Source of the DNA: Roseiarcus sp963761435
GTDB taxonomy: Bacteria > Pseudomonadota > Alphaproteobacteria > Rhizobiales > Beijerinckiaceae
DNA: 64,000 nt
Direction of reading: 5' to 3'
NCBI GenBank assembly: GCA_963761435.1
Contig: CAVXHJ010000010.1
Span: 1,364,001-1,428,000 of the forward strand
The notes below the pieces were generated by a model. The model saw only the letters and a list, made by a program, of their open reading frames with translations. It was not told where the DNA came from and searched no databases. The translations under genes and the position numbers were made by a program. Shown here piece after piece: positions 18,395 to 26,698 of the stretch (position 1 is the first letter of the stretch; the number at the start of each line of letters is the position of its first letter).

Positions 18395-19369
18395 ATGGCC
18401 ACCTACCAGAATATTTTCACCCAGGTTCAATTGCGGCCCGCAGAACTGGATATGGGCGTCGCCGCCGACCGGATCGAGCGCTCGAAGGACGGCGGGTTTT
18501 CCTACTGGCTCGGAATCATAGGCAACGCGCAGATTGGGCCGATCTATCTCGGCTACCTTGGCGTCCTCTCGTTGATGTCCGGCTTCGCGGCCTTCGAGAT
18601 CATCGGGCTGAACATGCTGGCTTCGGTCAAGTGGAGCCCGATTCAGTTCTTGCGCCAACTCCCCTGGCTGGCGCTCGAGCCGCCAAGGCCGGAATATGGG
18701 ATCAGCATCATGCCGCCCCTCAACCAGGGTGGATGGTGGCTGATGGCCGGATTCTTTCTCACCCTTTCGCTTCTCCTGTGGTGGGCGCGCATGTATCGGC
18801 GCGCGCGGGAGCTGGGGCTCGGGACGCATACGGCCTGGGCCTTCGCATCGGCGATCTGGCTTTATCTGGTCCTCGGATTCATTCGCCCGCTCTTGATGGG
18901 CCATTTCAGCGAGGCCGTGCCGTTCGGCATTTTCCCGCATCTCGACTGGACTGCGGCGTTCTCCATCCGATACGGCAACCTCTTCTACAATCCCTTCCAC
19001 ATGCTCTCGATCGCCTTCCTCTATGGATCGGCGCTGCTGTTCGCGATGCATGGGGGAACCATCCTCGCGGTCGGCCGGTACGGCGGCGAGCGCGAGGTCG
19101 AGCAGATCCTCGATCGCGGCACGGCCGCGGAACGCGCCGCGCTCTTCTGGCGCTGGACGATGGGCTTCAACGCGACGATGGAATCGATCCATCGTTGGGC
19201 GTGGTGGTTCGCGGTCCTCGTTCCGTTCACGGGAGGCATCGGCATTCTTCTCACCGGGACCGTGGTCGACAATTGGTACCTGTGGGGCGTGCAGCACGGC
19301 ATAGCGCCGGCCTATCCGCATCTTTGGCCCCCAGTGATCGACCCTGCAGCTTCGGGAGCTGTCAAATGA
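18395..19369 (+). CDS. pufM: Reaction centre M subunit PufM
   Basis: PufM pairs with PufL to form the photochemical core. The 324-aa frame is intact. Typical segments include YQNIFTQVQL at the N-terminus, KWSPIQFLRQLPWLALEPP, the helix SIRYGNLFYNPFHMLSIAFLYGS with its ligand His residues, and WRWTMGFNATMESIHRW. The C-terminus reaches AYPHLWPPVID. The stop codon overlaps the ATG of pufC (ATGA), indicating coupled translation. Confidence 0.96.
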   Translation: MATYQNIFTQVQLRPAELDMGVAADRIERSKDGGFSYWLGIIGNAQIGPIYLGYLGVLSLMSGFAAFEIIGLNMLASVKWSPIQFLRQLPWLALEPPRPEYGISIMPPLNQGGWWLMAGFFLTLSLLLWWARMYRRARELGLGTHTAWAFASAIWLYLVLGFIRPLLMGHFSEAVPFGIFPHLDWTAAFSIRYGNLFYNPFHMLSIAFLYGSALLFAMHGGTILAVGRYGGEREVEQILDRGTAAERAALFWRWTMGFNATMESIHRWAWWFAVLVPFTGGIGILLTGTVVDNWYLWGVQHGIAPAYPHLWPPVIDPAASGAVK

Positions 19370-20395
19370 GGCTCGTATTTGCCCTGTTCGGCGTGGCCGT
19401 CGCGGTCCTCCTGACGGTTGCGATGCTGTTCACCGCCGGCTGGGGTCATCCGCCGATTGTCGGAACGCAGATCGGCTTCCGGGGAACCGGAATGGACCAG
19501 GTCACGACGTCGGCCGCCGTTGAGCAATTGGAGGCCCTCAACGCGATGCCCGACCAGATTCCGAAGGCTTCGCCCGACGGCCCCCGCGCGACCGATGTTT
19601 ACAAGAACGTGCAGGTGCTGACGGACCTCAGCGTCGACCAGTTTAACACGCTGATGGCCGCGATGACCACCTGGGTCGCTCCCCAGCAGGGCTGCGCCTA
19701 TTGCCACAACACGGAAAATCTCGCTGACGACAGCGTGTACGCCAAGAAGGTGGCGCGGCGGATGATTCAGATGACCCGCCACATCAATCAGGACTGGAAG
19801 CCCCATGTCCAGACGACTGGCGTCGTCTGCTATACGTGCCACCGTGGCAATCCCGTTCCGACCAACGTCTGGTACGAGAATCCGGGCTGGCCGCACGCCG
19901 GCGGGTTCTCGGCGACGAACTACGGCTTCGGCCATCCTGACTCTGCGAACGGCTCGACGAGCCTTCTTCAGGATCCTTATTCACCGTTCCTCGATAAGGA
20001 CGGCGACATTCGCGTCCAGGCGGTGAATGCGCTGCCGACGACAGGCATGGGTTCGTCGATCCAATCAACGGAAGACACCTACGCCCTGATGATGTCCATA
20101 TCGAAGGGACTCGGCGTGAATTGCACCTTCTGCCACAACACCCGCGAATTTGGGCAGTGGGCGGAGAGCACGCCGCAGCGTGTCACGGCCTGGCACGGGA
20201 TCCAGATGGTGAGAAATCTCAACGCCGAATATCTCGATCCGCTCAAGGACGTGTTTCCCTGCAACGCGCCTGGGACCGCTCGGCGATGGCCCCAAGCTCA
20301 ATTGCGCGACCTGTCACCAGGGCGCGAACAAGCCGTTGCTCGGTGTTAGCCTCGCCAAAGACTATCCGGAACTGGGTGGATCGCCGTCGAAATAG
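19366..20395 (+). CDS. pufC: Tetrahaem reaction-centre cytochrome PufC (one frameshift)
   Basis: PufC is the periplasmic four-haem cytochrome that re-reduces the photo-oxidised special pair. An N-terminal hydrophobic segment (residues about 1-24) acts as signal or anchor; no lipobox cysteine is obvious. Haem motifs CAYCH, CYTCH and CTFCH are in the first frame. One extra G near 20266 breaks the frame. Without it the sequence continues LGPLGDGPKLN with the fourth motif CATCH and ends ELGGSPSK at 20395. All four haem sites are thus present after repair. Its donor could be cytochrome c2 or the HiPIP encoded at 48.9 kb. Confidence 0.93.
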
Positions 20396-20910
20396 GCGGA
20401 GAGAAGCGGAAACGCCTGCGCCGCTCTCGCGAAGAGCGAAGCACAACCTGCGGCGCTGAAACGTCAAGCGGCTTTTCTGAGTGGCGTAGAGGCCTTTGAT
20501 CGGCCTGTCGAGCGGACAGGGCGCCTAAGTTTGGTCAAGTGATATCGTGACCTGCGGCAGCCTCGAGACATTGGCGTTCGTCCTCGGCGCCCCGCCGAGC
20601 CCTGCGGCTCCCCGTCAAGTCTGGTTCAGGAGAACAATGGCCTGAGCTCTAAGAGGCGACAGCTCCTCATCGTTCGCGGCGGCCTTTGTTCCAGCTTATC
20701 CGACCCCGCCCGACTGAGAGCCCGAGTCACCGAAACGGCGCGTGCGCTGCTTCAAAATTTTGGTCGAAGAACAATGAAAGCGCAACGTTTCTCGAGCGTG
20801 GTCTCCGCCGCGAGACCGTGCAAACAAAAGTAGCTCACTTGAGTCGAACGATCTAACCGGCGTCCCGGGACATCCCGTTGGAAAGTTGGAACCACTCGGC
20901 CGGAGCGCAG
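20396..20910. other. Intergenic region between pufC and hemA
   Basis: This is a 515-bp gap between the converging puf and hemA units. A small inverted repeat CCTGTC-GAGCG-GACAGG lies at 20504-20520 and could form a weak terminator stem, but lacks a U-tract. No convincing gene or PpsR site was seen. Confidence 0.4.
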
Positions 20911-22221
20911 CTACTCGGCCGCCTTGCGCATCTCCGGATAGGCGCAATCGAGCACCGACCGGCGCCGGTGCGATAGCGGTACGATTTGCGCTGTCTTGAA
21001 GGGGAGCTCGAGCGTTTTCCAGACGTCGACGAGGGCTTCGACCAGATTTGAGACGTGCGCTTCGTCGTGACGCGGCGTCGGAGTGATGCGCAGACGCTCC
21101 GCTCCAATCGCCACGGTCGGATAGTTGATCGGCTGGATATAGATGGCGTGCCGGCGCAGGAGCAGATCGCTCGCCGCCTTGCAGCGCTCCGCGTCCCCGA
21201 CCATCAGCGGCACGATATGCGACGGATTGTCGAGGACCGGCAGACCAGCGGCGAGGAGAGCGTGCTTGGTTACGGCCGCCATGTACTGATGGCCGTCACG
21301 TTCGACGCCGGACTCCTTAAGATGCCGGATCGCCGCGCAGGCGCCGGCGGTCACCATGGGAGGCAGGGTCGTGGTGAAGATGAACTGCGGCGCGTAGCTC
21401 CGAACCGCGTCGACGATCGCGCTGTCCGCGGCGATATAGCCGCCGAGCGAGCCGAACCCTTTGGCGAGCGTGCCCTCGATGACATCGATGCGATCCATGA
21501 GACCTTCGCGTTCGGCGATGCCGCCTCCGCGCGGGCCATACATGCCAACCGCATGAACCTCGTCGATGTAGGTCAGCGCATTGTATCTCTCAGCCAGCTC
21601 GACGATCTTCCGAACCGGCGCGATGTCCCCGTCCATCGAATAGAGGCTTTCGAAAAGGATCAGCTTCGGGCGGCAGGGTCCCGCCTCGATCAGCAATTGC
21701 TCGAGGTGAGCGACGTCATTGTGCCGCCAGACCCGCTTCTCGCAATCCGAACGTCGCACGCCCTCGATCATCGAATTGTGGTTGAGGGCGTCGGACAGGA
21801 TCAGGCAATCGGGCATCAGCGACGCGATTGTCGAAATGCCGGCGAGATTCGAAACCCAGCCCGAGGTGAAGACGAGCGCGGCTTCCTTCCCGTGCAGGTC
21901 GGCAAGCTCCTCCTCGAGTTCGACGATGCGGTGATGGGTTCCGGAAATATTGCGCGTGCCGCCCGCGCCCGCGCCATGCCGTTGCGCCGCCGAGATCGCG
22001 GCGTCGCGCACCTTGGGATGACCTCCCATGCCGAGATAGTCGTTCGAGCACCAGATCGTGACCTCGCGCTGCTCTTCCACGCCGCCAGGCCGCCAGAGCG
22101 CGATCGGGAACCGCTCGGCGTCGCGTTCGAGGTCGATGAAAACCCGATAGCGCTGCTCGTGCTTCAGGCGCCCGATCGCATTCGCGAAGTGGACGCGATG
22201 GTCCTGATTGACCTCGGGCAT
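20911..22221 (-). CDS. hemA: 5-aminolevulinate synthase HemA
   Basis: This PLP enzyme condenses glycine and succinyl-CoA to 5-aminolevulinate (C4/Shemin pathway), feeding the tetrapyrrole route. Seen: WCSNDYLGMGGHP, GTRNISGTHH, HNSMIEGVRRS, the YIDEVHAVGMYGPRGGG block, and the PLP-lysine motif TLAKGFGSLGGY. ATG 22221 follows a GGGAGGAA ribosome-binding site and is preferred over upstream ATGs. At about 436 aa it is somewhat longer than the usual 400-410. It may be a PGC-specific paralogue of a housekeeping hemA; this cannot be seen here. It lies last in the puh/bch minus-strand block. Confidence 0.93.
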   Translation of the reverse strand: MPEVNQDHRVHFANAIGRLKHEQRYRVFIDLERDAERFPIALWRPGGVEEQREVTIWCSNDYLGMGGHPKVRDAAISAAQRHGAGAGGTRNISGTHHRIVELEEELADLHGKEAALVFTSGWVSNLAGISTIASLMPDCLILSDALNHNSMIEGVRRSDCEKRVWRHNDVAHLEQLLIEAGPCRPKLILFESLYSMDGDIAPVRKIVELAERYNALTYIDEVHAVGMYGPRGGGIAEREGLMDRIDVIEGTLAKGFGSLGGYIAADSAIVDAVRSYAPQFIFTTTLPPMVTAGACAAIRHLKESGVERDGHQYMAAVTKHALLAAGLPVLDNPSHIVPLMVGDAERCKAASDLLLRRHAIYIQPINYPTVAIGAERLRITPTPRHDEAHVSNLVEALVDVWKTLELPFKTAQIVPLSHRRRSVLDCAYPEMRKAAE

Positions 22222-22258
22222 CGATTCCTCCCTCTGCGTCATTGTCTGTCCAGTCCCG

Positions 22259-22573
22259 TCAGGCGAGCGCCGCGCAGCCATCGAACGCGGCCTGAAGCCG
22301 CACGCGATCGAATGCCCGCCCTTTGGCGATCACCAGAGGCCTATGCAGCCGACGCGGGGCCAATGGCGCTATCGACGCGCGTCCCCCGCTCAGCTCAAAG
22401 CAGACCCAATGGGCTTTCGTCCGCACAAGGCCCTGGACGCAGTCGACTTCGCCGAAACTTCCGGTTGCGATCAGTTCAAGGAGCAGCTTGATGTTGCGGG
22501 CGTCGCAGACCGCCGGTGGATCGGCGCTCCAATCGTAGCCGGACTGCGGTTGGGCCAGGCGCAGCGTCTTCGT
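22259..22573 (-). CDS. Start-less ORF resembling a CobW C-terminal domain
   Basis: A minus-strand frame of about 104 codons is open between the end of puhE and hemA but has no ATG, GTG or TTG near its 5' end. It probably carries an indel or uses an unusual start; it opens near ETKTLRLAQPQSGYDWS. Continuous protein-like content includes NIKLLLELIATGSFGEVDCVQGL, VRTKAHWVCFEL and RPLVIAKGRAFDRVRLQAAFDGC. The pattern (G-x-V-x-x-x-x-G-x-V-R-x-K, then a strand-helix ending in Cys) resembles the C-terminal domain of CobW/COG0523 metal chaperones without the GTPase part. The family call is tentative, and no function is assigned beyond a possible role in metal or tetrapyrrole handling. Confidence 0.45.
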   Translation of the reverse strand, partial: TKTLRLAQPQSGYDWSADPPAVCDARNIKLLLELIATGSFGEVDCVQGLVRTKAHWVCFELSGGRASIAPLAPRRLHRPLVIAKGRAFDRVRLQAAFDGCAALA

Positions 22574-22574
22574 C

Positions 22575-23434
22575 TCACACCGCTGTCGCGGGTCGCGCTG
22601 AGCTCGTGGCTTTCCGCAAGTTCAAGCTCGACGCGCAGCGCCAATTCGAGCGCGCCGGGGCTGGAGGTTCTGCGGAATCCCCGCCACAGGGCGTTGGCGT
22701 CAATCGGCGCCACGAGGAACCAATGCTCGATGACGGCAAGCCCCATGAGGGCGCCGAGAATGGTGAAGCCCGCGACCTCGAATGAGCTGGCGCCCTCCCG
22801 GAGCGCTCGTTCAAACAGAAGGCACCCCACGATCGTCCCGCCCGTCACGGAAAAGGGAAAGAGCGCGTTCATCGGCTTGCGCTTCATGAAAGTCGCGAGA
22901 TAGGCGAGATGGTCGGGGAGCAAGTCCTCGCCAAGATTGGGGACGCCTAGAAAGACATTCAGCTTCGCGCTCGCGTGCATCAACCACAGGATCAGGTAGG
23001 TCCACAACGCGAACTTGTTCGGCTGGCCGCTGGTCAGGATGAACAGCGCCACAGCCCCCGCCGCGGCTGGAAAGCTCATGGTAGAAACTCGTGTTCGACG
23101 GCTTGTCGGAAGCGCGATTGCTCCGCAGCGCTCGCAGAGTACGCCGACTTGTTCGGGCCGGTGACGAACCCGGTGTAGAACGCCAGGAGTTGGCCGCCCC
23201 ACAACACGATGCCGCAAGCAAAAGCAACATAGGCGGAGGGGGCGTGGTTTCGGCCGATGTCGTCGCGACGAGCCAGAGTGAGAGCGCAAGCAGCGCGATC
23301 GCCCACAGCATGCTTCCCACGAACGTTCGGCGGTCTTGACTGTCGAGATGCAGGATGACGCCCGTCGAACCCCACCAGAGCGCGAGGGTCGCCAGAACTG
23401 GCATGCCGTAGGCGATCATCCAGGCGGCCCTCAC
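22575..23434 (-). CDS. puhE: Photosynthetic complex assembly protein PuhE (several frameshifts)
   Basis: PuhE is a multi-span membrane protein that affects reaction-centre assembly and BChl levels. Recognisable pieces occur in consecutive frames. First MIAYGMPVLATLALWWGSTG and DRRTFVGS; then, after a break near 23230, FACGIVLWGGQLLAFYTGFV-TGP. After breaks near 23085 come FYHELS and then ALWTYLILWLMHASAKLNVFLGVPNL-type sequence and KRKPMNALFPFSVT. GTG 23434 overlaps the acsF stop (GTGA) and is the preferred start. The C-terminus is uncertain: one frame stops at 22575, another runs to 22471. Confidence 0.75.
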
Positions 23435-24504
23435 CAGGCCGGCGCGAGACGGATATCGGCTGGAAGCGGATTGGCTTTGCTTGGCAACATGTAGAGGCCG
23501 CCGAAAGCAAGCGCCGCGGCCCCAGTCAGCCAAGCCCTGCGAAGCTTGCCGCCCAAGCCTCCGTGAGCTTGCGCTTCCTGCGCTTCCTCAATCGATCGCG
23601 CGATCCTGCATAGCCGTTCGAGGCCACGTTTGAATGCAGGATTGTCAAGGTCGAGTGTGAGCGGGAAGGTTTGGCGTGAGATTTCCGAGGTTAGACGAAA
23701 GACGGCGAAATCGTAATCCGTCGGATCCATTCCGATCGCCTTGTGGAACGCGGGCCGACAGTGATCGCGCACATACATGGTCGCGAAGACGGCAAGGAGG
23801 AAAAACTTGATCCAGTATACGTTGAAGCCGGAGATGAGCTTCGGGTTGGCGCGCATGAGCAGAGCGAACGCCTCACCGTGGCGAAATTCGTCATTGCACC
23901 ATTTCTCGAACCACTTGAAAATCGGATGGAATCTTCGCTCAGGATAACGCTCGAGCTGGCGATAGATGGTGATGTAGCGCGCATAGCCGATCTTCTCGGA
24001 TAGGTATGTGGCGTAGAAGATGAATTTCGGTCGAAAGTAGGTGTACTTCTTCGCTTTGGTCAGAAACCCAAGATCGACCCCGATATCGAAGTCCTTGAGC
24101 GTATCGTTGATGAAACCGGCGTGGCGGGCCTCATCTCGACTCATGAATGAGAAGAGGTCGCGGATGTCCTTGTTTTTGGCGCGCTTCTTCATCTCGGCGT
24201 AAAGGACGCAGCCGGAAAATTCCGCGGTGATCGAACTGATAAGAAAATCGCGAAACTCCTTGTCGAGATCCGGCGGGAGATTCGAAAAATCGGCGTCGAA
24301 CTCGTCCGTTCGGATGAAGTGCTTCTTGTTGGGGTCGGATCGCAGTTCGGCGATCAGCGCATCCCACTCGGCGCGCACCGGAGCGACGTCCGTCTTGTCG
24401 AGTTCGTCGAAGTCAGTGGTGTAGAAGCGGGGGCTGAGCACCGTGTCCCGCTGGGCTGCCCGCGTGGCGTCGAGCGACGCATCTGCCTTGGGGGAAGCGC
24501 TCAT
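23431..24504 (-). CDS. acsF: Aerobic Mg-protoporphyrin IX monomethyl ester cyclase AcsF
   Basis: AcsF is the oxygen-dependent di-iron oxidative cyclase that forms ring E of protochlorophyllide. The 357-aa frame is intact. Di-iron ligand motifs are visible (SITAEFSGCVLYAEMKKR, FMSRDEARHAGF, NDEFRHGEAF), plus a C-terminal membrane-associated segment. No oxygen-independent bchE occurs in the window, which suggests pigment synthesis under at least micro-oxic conditions unless bchE lies elsewhere. It is flanked by puhE and a 101-aa ORF with 4-nt overlaps. Confidence 0.95.
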   Translation of the reverse strand: MSASPKADASLDATRAAQRDTVLSPRFYTTDFDELDKTDVAPVRAEWDALIAELRSDPNKKHFIRTDEFDADFSNLPPDLDKEFRDFLISSITAEFSGCVLYAEMKKRAKNKDIRDLFSFMSRDEARHAGFINDTLKDFDIGVDLGFLTKAKKYTYFRPKFIFYATYLSEKIGYARYITIYRQLERYPERRFHPIFKWFEKWCNDEFRHGEAFALLMRANPKLISGFNVYWIKFFLLAVFATMYVRDHCRPAFHKAIGMDPTDYDFAVFRLTSEISRQTFPLTLDLDNPAFKRGLERLCRIARSIEEAQEAQAHGGLGGKLRRAWLTGAAALAFGGLYMLPSKANPLPADIRLAPAW

Positions 24505-24806
24505 AGCCGTCTCCTCTCGGTGAAGCTGACGTCGTAGAGTTCGCCGAGCTCGAAATTGCCCGCAAGGCGAGTCCAGATCCGTTCCGGAAGCCCCGCTCTG
24601 GTGATGGTCGCCATGCGACGGACAGTAATTCGCTCGCCGAAGGGCGGGTTGGTCGGCGGATCGCGGACCAGAACCTCGTCGCCCGGCCGAAGGTCATAGT
24701 CGCCGTCAATCACGACATGCGCCTCGAGCGTTTCAGCCGAGCGCTCGATCTCGACGGTGCACGGAGACTCGAAGGTTTTGCGCCGCAGCGCCGGCAAGAG
24801 GCTCAT
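24501..24806 (-). CDS. Conserved PGC hypothetical protein between acsF and puhC
   Basis: A 101-aa soluble protein overlaps acsF and puhC by 4 nt on each side. It is predicted to be beta-rich (CTVEIERSAETLEAHVVIDG, GDEVLVRDPPTNPPFGERIT). A small unnamed ORF occupies this spot in many purple-bacterial clusters, so it is probably a real member of the puh operon. The function is unknown; association with the cyclase step or reaction-centre assembly is a context guess. No membrane span or known catalytic motif was seen. Confidence 0.75.
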   Translation of the reverse strand: MSLLPALRRKTFESPCTVEIERSAETLEAHVVIDGDYDLRPGDEVLVRDPPTNPPFGERITVRRMATITRAGLPERIWTRLAGNFELGELYDVSFTERRRL

Positions 24807-25267
24807 TTTTGCTCTCCGGAGACAAGGAGTCTGGCGAAGGCGCCCGAGTTTGTTTCCCCGAAGGCATCGAGAGCCACGTTCCGACCGGTCGTTGAGTCTT
24901 CGAGCGACATACGGCCGTCGCTCCAGCGTGTGAGCAGAAACGGCGTTGCTTCGCCGATCCCCGAGCGCAGACGCTCCTGAGCGAGACCGCGTAGAGTCGC
25001 GCGCATGAAGCCGTTGGTCTCTGGCGCTATGGTGTAGATGACCGCCTCATCGCTCGCTCGGCGGACAAGGACCGAACCGTTGGCCTGGTCGTCAAAGCGA
25101 AGGGAAAGGGTTTGGACAGCTCGCGCACTGAGTTCTGGGGTCTTGCCGACACCCGTCAGTCGCGCCGTGGTCGCCCCGATCACAGTCAGCGCAATCAGCG
25201 CGGCTGCGCCGAACAAGACCTGCTTTGGCATTCCGGCCGGGGGGCGCCTGATAGCGACGTCGCTCAT
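24803..25267 (-). CDS. puhC: Photosynthetic complex assembly protein PuhC
   Basis: PuhC is a single-span inner-membrane protein with a periplasmic domain that promotes LH1-RC assembly. The start at 25267 (MSDVAIRRPPAGMP) follows a GGAGATAAG ribosome-binding site, giving 154 aa. One transmembrane helix (VLFGAAALIALTVIGATTARL) is followed by SLRFDDQANGSVLVRRASD and NGFMRATLRGLAQER, typical PuhC blocks. It lies 13 bp after puhB and overlaps the 101-aa ORF. Confidence 0.9.
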   Translation of the reverse strand: MSDVAIRRPPAGMPKQVLFGAAALIALTVIGATTARLTGVGKTPELSARAVQTLSLRFDDQANGSVLVRRASDEAVIYTIAPETNGFMRATLRGLAQERLRSGIGEATPFLLTRWSDGRMSLEDSTTGRNVALDAFGETNSGAFARLLVSGEQK

Positions 25268-25280
25268 TGGACTTATCTCC

Positions 25281-25940
25281 TTACGCCGTCGCTTGTTCCG
25301 GAAGGGCGATAGCGCCGGTGCGCGCTCCCGCCGGCACGACGATCTCTCTTGCGGTCGCGCCTTCGGGCTGGCCGTTGGCTTCACGAAGCGCGCGGCTCAA
25401 AGCCTCAGCGACAGCCGCGACGTTGGCGACCGAGCGCAGCGAGGGCTCGGGGTTCCCGAAGTGAAACGGACGCGCGTGGGGCCAGAGCACGAAATATCCA
25501 ATCCGCGCGCTGGACGTCAGCCTGACCGGAATGTCTCCGGTTCCATCGCCGTGGACGCAGGTGGACGCGGAGACGATCTGCTTGAAGGGGATGTTGATGA
25601 AGATCGGCAGCGCGACGCCAATCTTCATGACGATGCGGCGCGAGGTCACGACGTAGAGCGTCGTGCGCGCGCAGAGGTAGCTGAGGAGCGCGACGAGCGC
25701 CAGGGCGGCCGCCCCAATTCCAACCGTCTTGGCCGCCACCCGCGCGGCGGCGTCCCACCCCGAGTCGCCGGCCGCCGAATAAACGTTCCAGACGGTCAGC
25801 GCGGCAAAATAGACGACGACGAAATCGGCGCGATAGGCGCGGCGCGTCAAGCCGAGCCATCGCGGCCTGCCGTGCCAGAGAATCCTTTCCCCAGCGGGAA
25901 TATCGTGGGGCAGCAGCTTTTCGAGATTGACCGCTTTCAT
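25281..25940 (-). CDS. puhB: Photosynthetic complex assembly protein PuhB
   Basis: PuhB is a membrane protein needed for efficient reaction-centre assembly. The 219-aa frame starts at 25940 (MKAVNLEKLLPHDIPAGERILWHGRPRW), overlapping the puhA stop. Seen: the LPAGERILWxG-type motif, transmembrane segments (FVVVYFAALTVWNVY; GIGAAALALVALLSYL) and a PH-like bPH2 stretch (YVVTSRRIVMKIGVALPIFI). The position between puhA and puhC is standard. Confidence 0.92.
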   Translation of the reverse strand: MKAVNLEKLLPHDIPAGERILWHGRPRWLGLTRRAYRADFVVVYFAALTVWNVYSAAGDSGWDAAARVAAKTVGIGAAALALVALLSYLCARTTLYVVTSRRIVMKIGVALPIFINIPFKQIVSASTCVHGDGTGDIPVRLTSSARIGYFVLWPHARPFHFGNPEPSLRSVANVAAVAEALSRALREANGQPEGATAREIVVPAGARTGAIALPEQATA

Positions 25941-26698
25941 AGCAGAGGCTCCGCGCGCGCCGCCGTCGCGTAGAGCGTCCCGGCGCCGTAATAGGCCGTG
26001 ATCTTGTCTTCCTCGAGCAGCGTGACCTTGTCGGGGTTGCGTCTCGCCGGGACTCCGGCGAACTGCCCGGCGAGCAGGGCATTGACCCCAATACGGCGAC
26101 GCTTCGTGTCGACGTTCGCGAAATTCACGGGGAGGAGTACGCGCCTGCCGTCCGCCGTCTCGAGTTCGTAGTAACGCAGCACGCACTCCGCCCGGTCGAC
26201 CCAGAGGTCGCGAACGGTTCCCGCCTGAGCGCGATCCGCGCCCCATACAACGAACCCGATCGGATTCACGCCCTCGGCGGGAACGCCATAATTGGTCGCC
26301 ACGCGCAGCGGGACGATCAGGTCGTGGCCGTCCACGGTCTTGTAGGTTTCATCGGCGCGCTCGGCGTAGCTGCCCGGCCCGACACTTGCGAGCATTGGAT
26401 CGCCATTGGGCTGGAGCGGGGCGCCCGGCCACGGCTCCGTCTTCGTTGCGTTGACCGGGCGCGTGTCGGCCCGAAAATTCGGGACAGAAACCTCACGGCC
26501 GTCCGAGCGGCGGAATGTCTTCGGCCTCGGAATCCAGATGATGTCACGAGCCTTCAGGCCCGGCTCGGCCTCGCTCTCGAGCGGATAGCCTTCACGACGA
26601 TCCTCGCGCCTCAGATAGAAAAGGAGGCCGAAGAAGAAGAGCCAGAACGCGTAGAGCACGATCTGTGCAACGTCCAGATTGCCGATGGCGCCTCTCAT
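25937..26698 (-). CDS. puhA: Reaction centre H subunit PuhA
   Basis: PuhA caps the cytoplasmic side of the L-M core and shapes proton transfer to QB. The 253-aa frame is intact. A single N-terminal transmembrane helix (AQIVLYAFWLFFFGLLFYL) is followed by RREDRREGYPLE and a soluble beta-rich domain (…WVDRAECVLRYYELE…RRVLLPVNFANVD). It overlaps lhaA upstream and puhB downstream by 4 nt, as in the conserved lhaA-puhABC order. Confidence 0.95.
   Translation of the reverse strand: MRGAIGNLDVAQIVLYAFWLFFFGLLFYLRREDRREGYPLESEAEPGLKARDIIWIPRPKTFRRSDGREVSVPNFRADTRPVNATKTEPWPGAPLQPNGDPMLASVGPGSYAERADETYKTVDGHDLIVPLRVATNYGVPAEGVNPIGFVVWGADRAQAGTVRDLWVDRAECVLRYYELETADGRRVLLPVNFANVDTKRRRIGVNALLAGQFAGVPARRNPDKVTLLEEDKITAYYGAGTLYATAARAEPLL

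Noticed and set aside
20504..20520. Rho-independent terminator after pufC
   Set aside because: The 6-bp stem lacks a following U-tract, so it is mentioned only as a weak inverted repeat.
21055..22491. 478-aa plus-strand ORF opposite hemA
   Set aside because: Antisense to a clear HemA with all PLP motifs; its sequence is low-complexity and has no recognisable domain.
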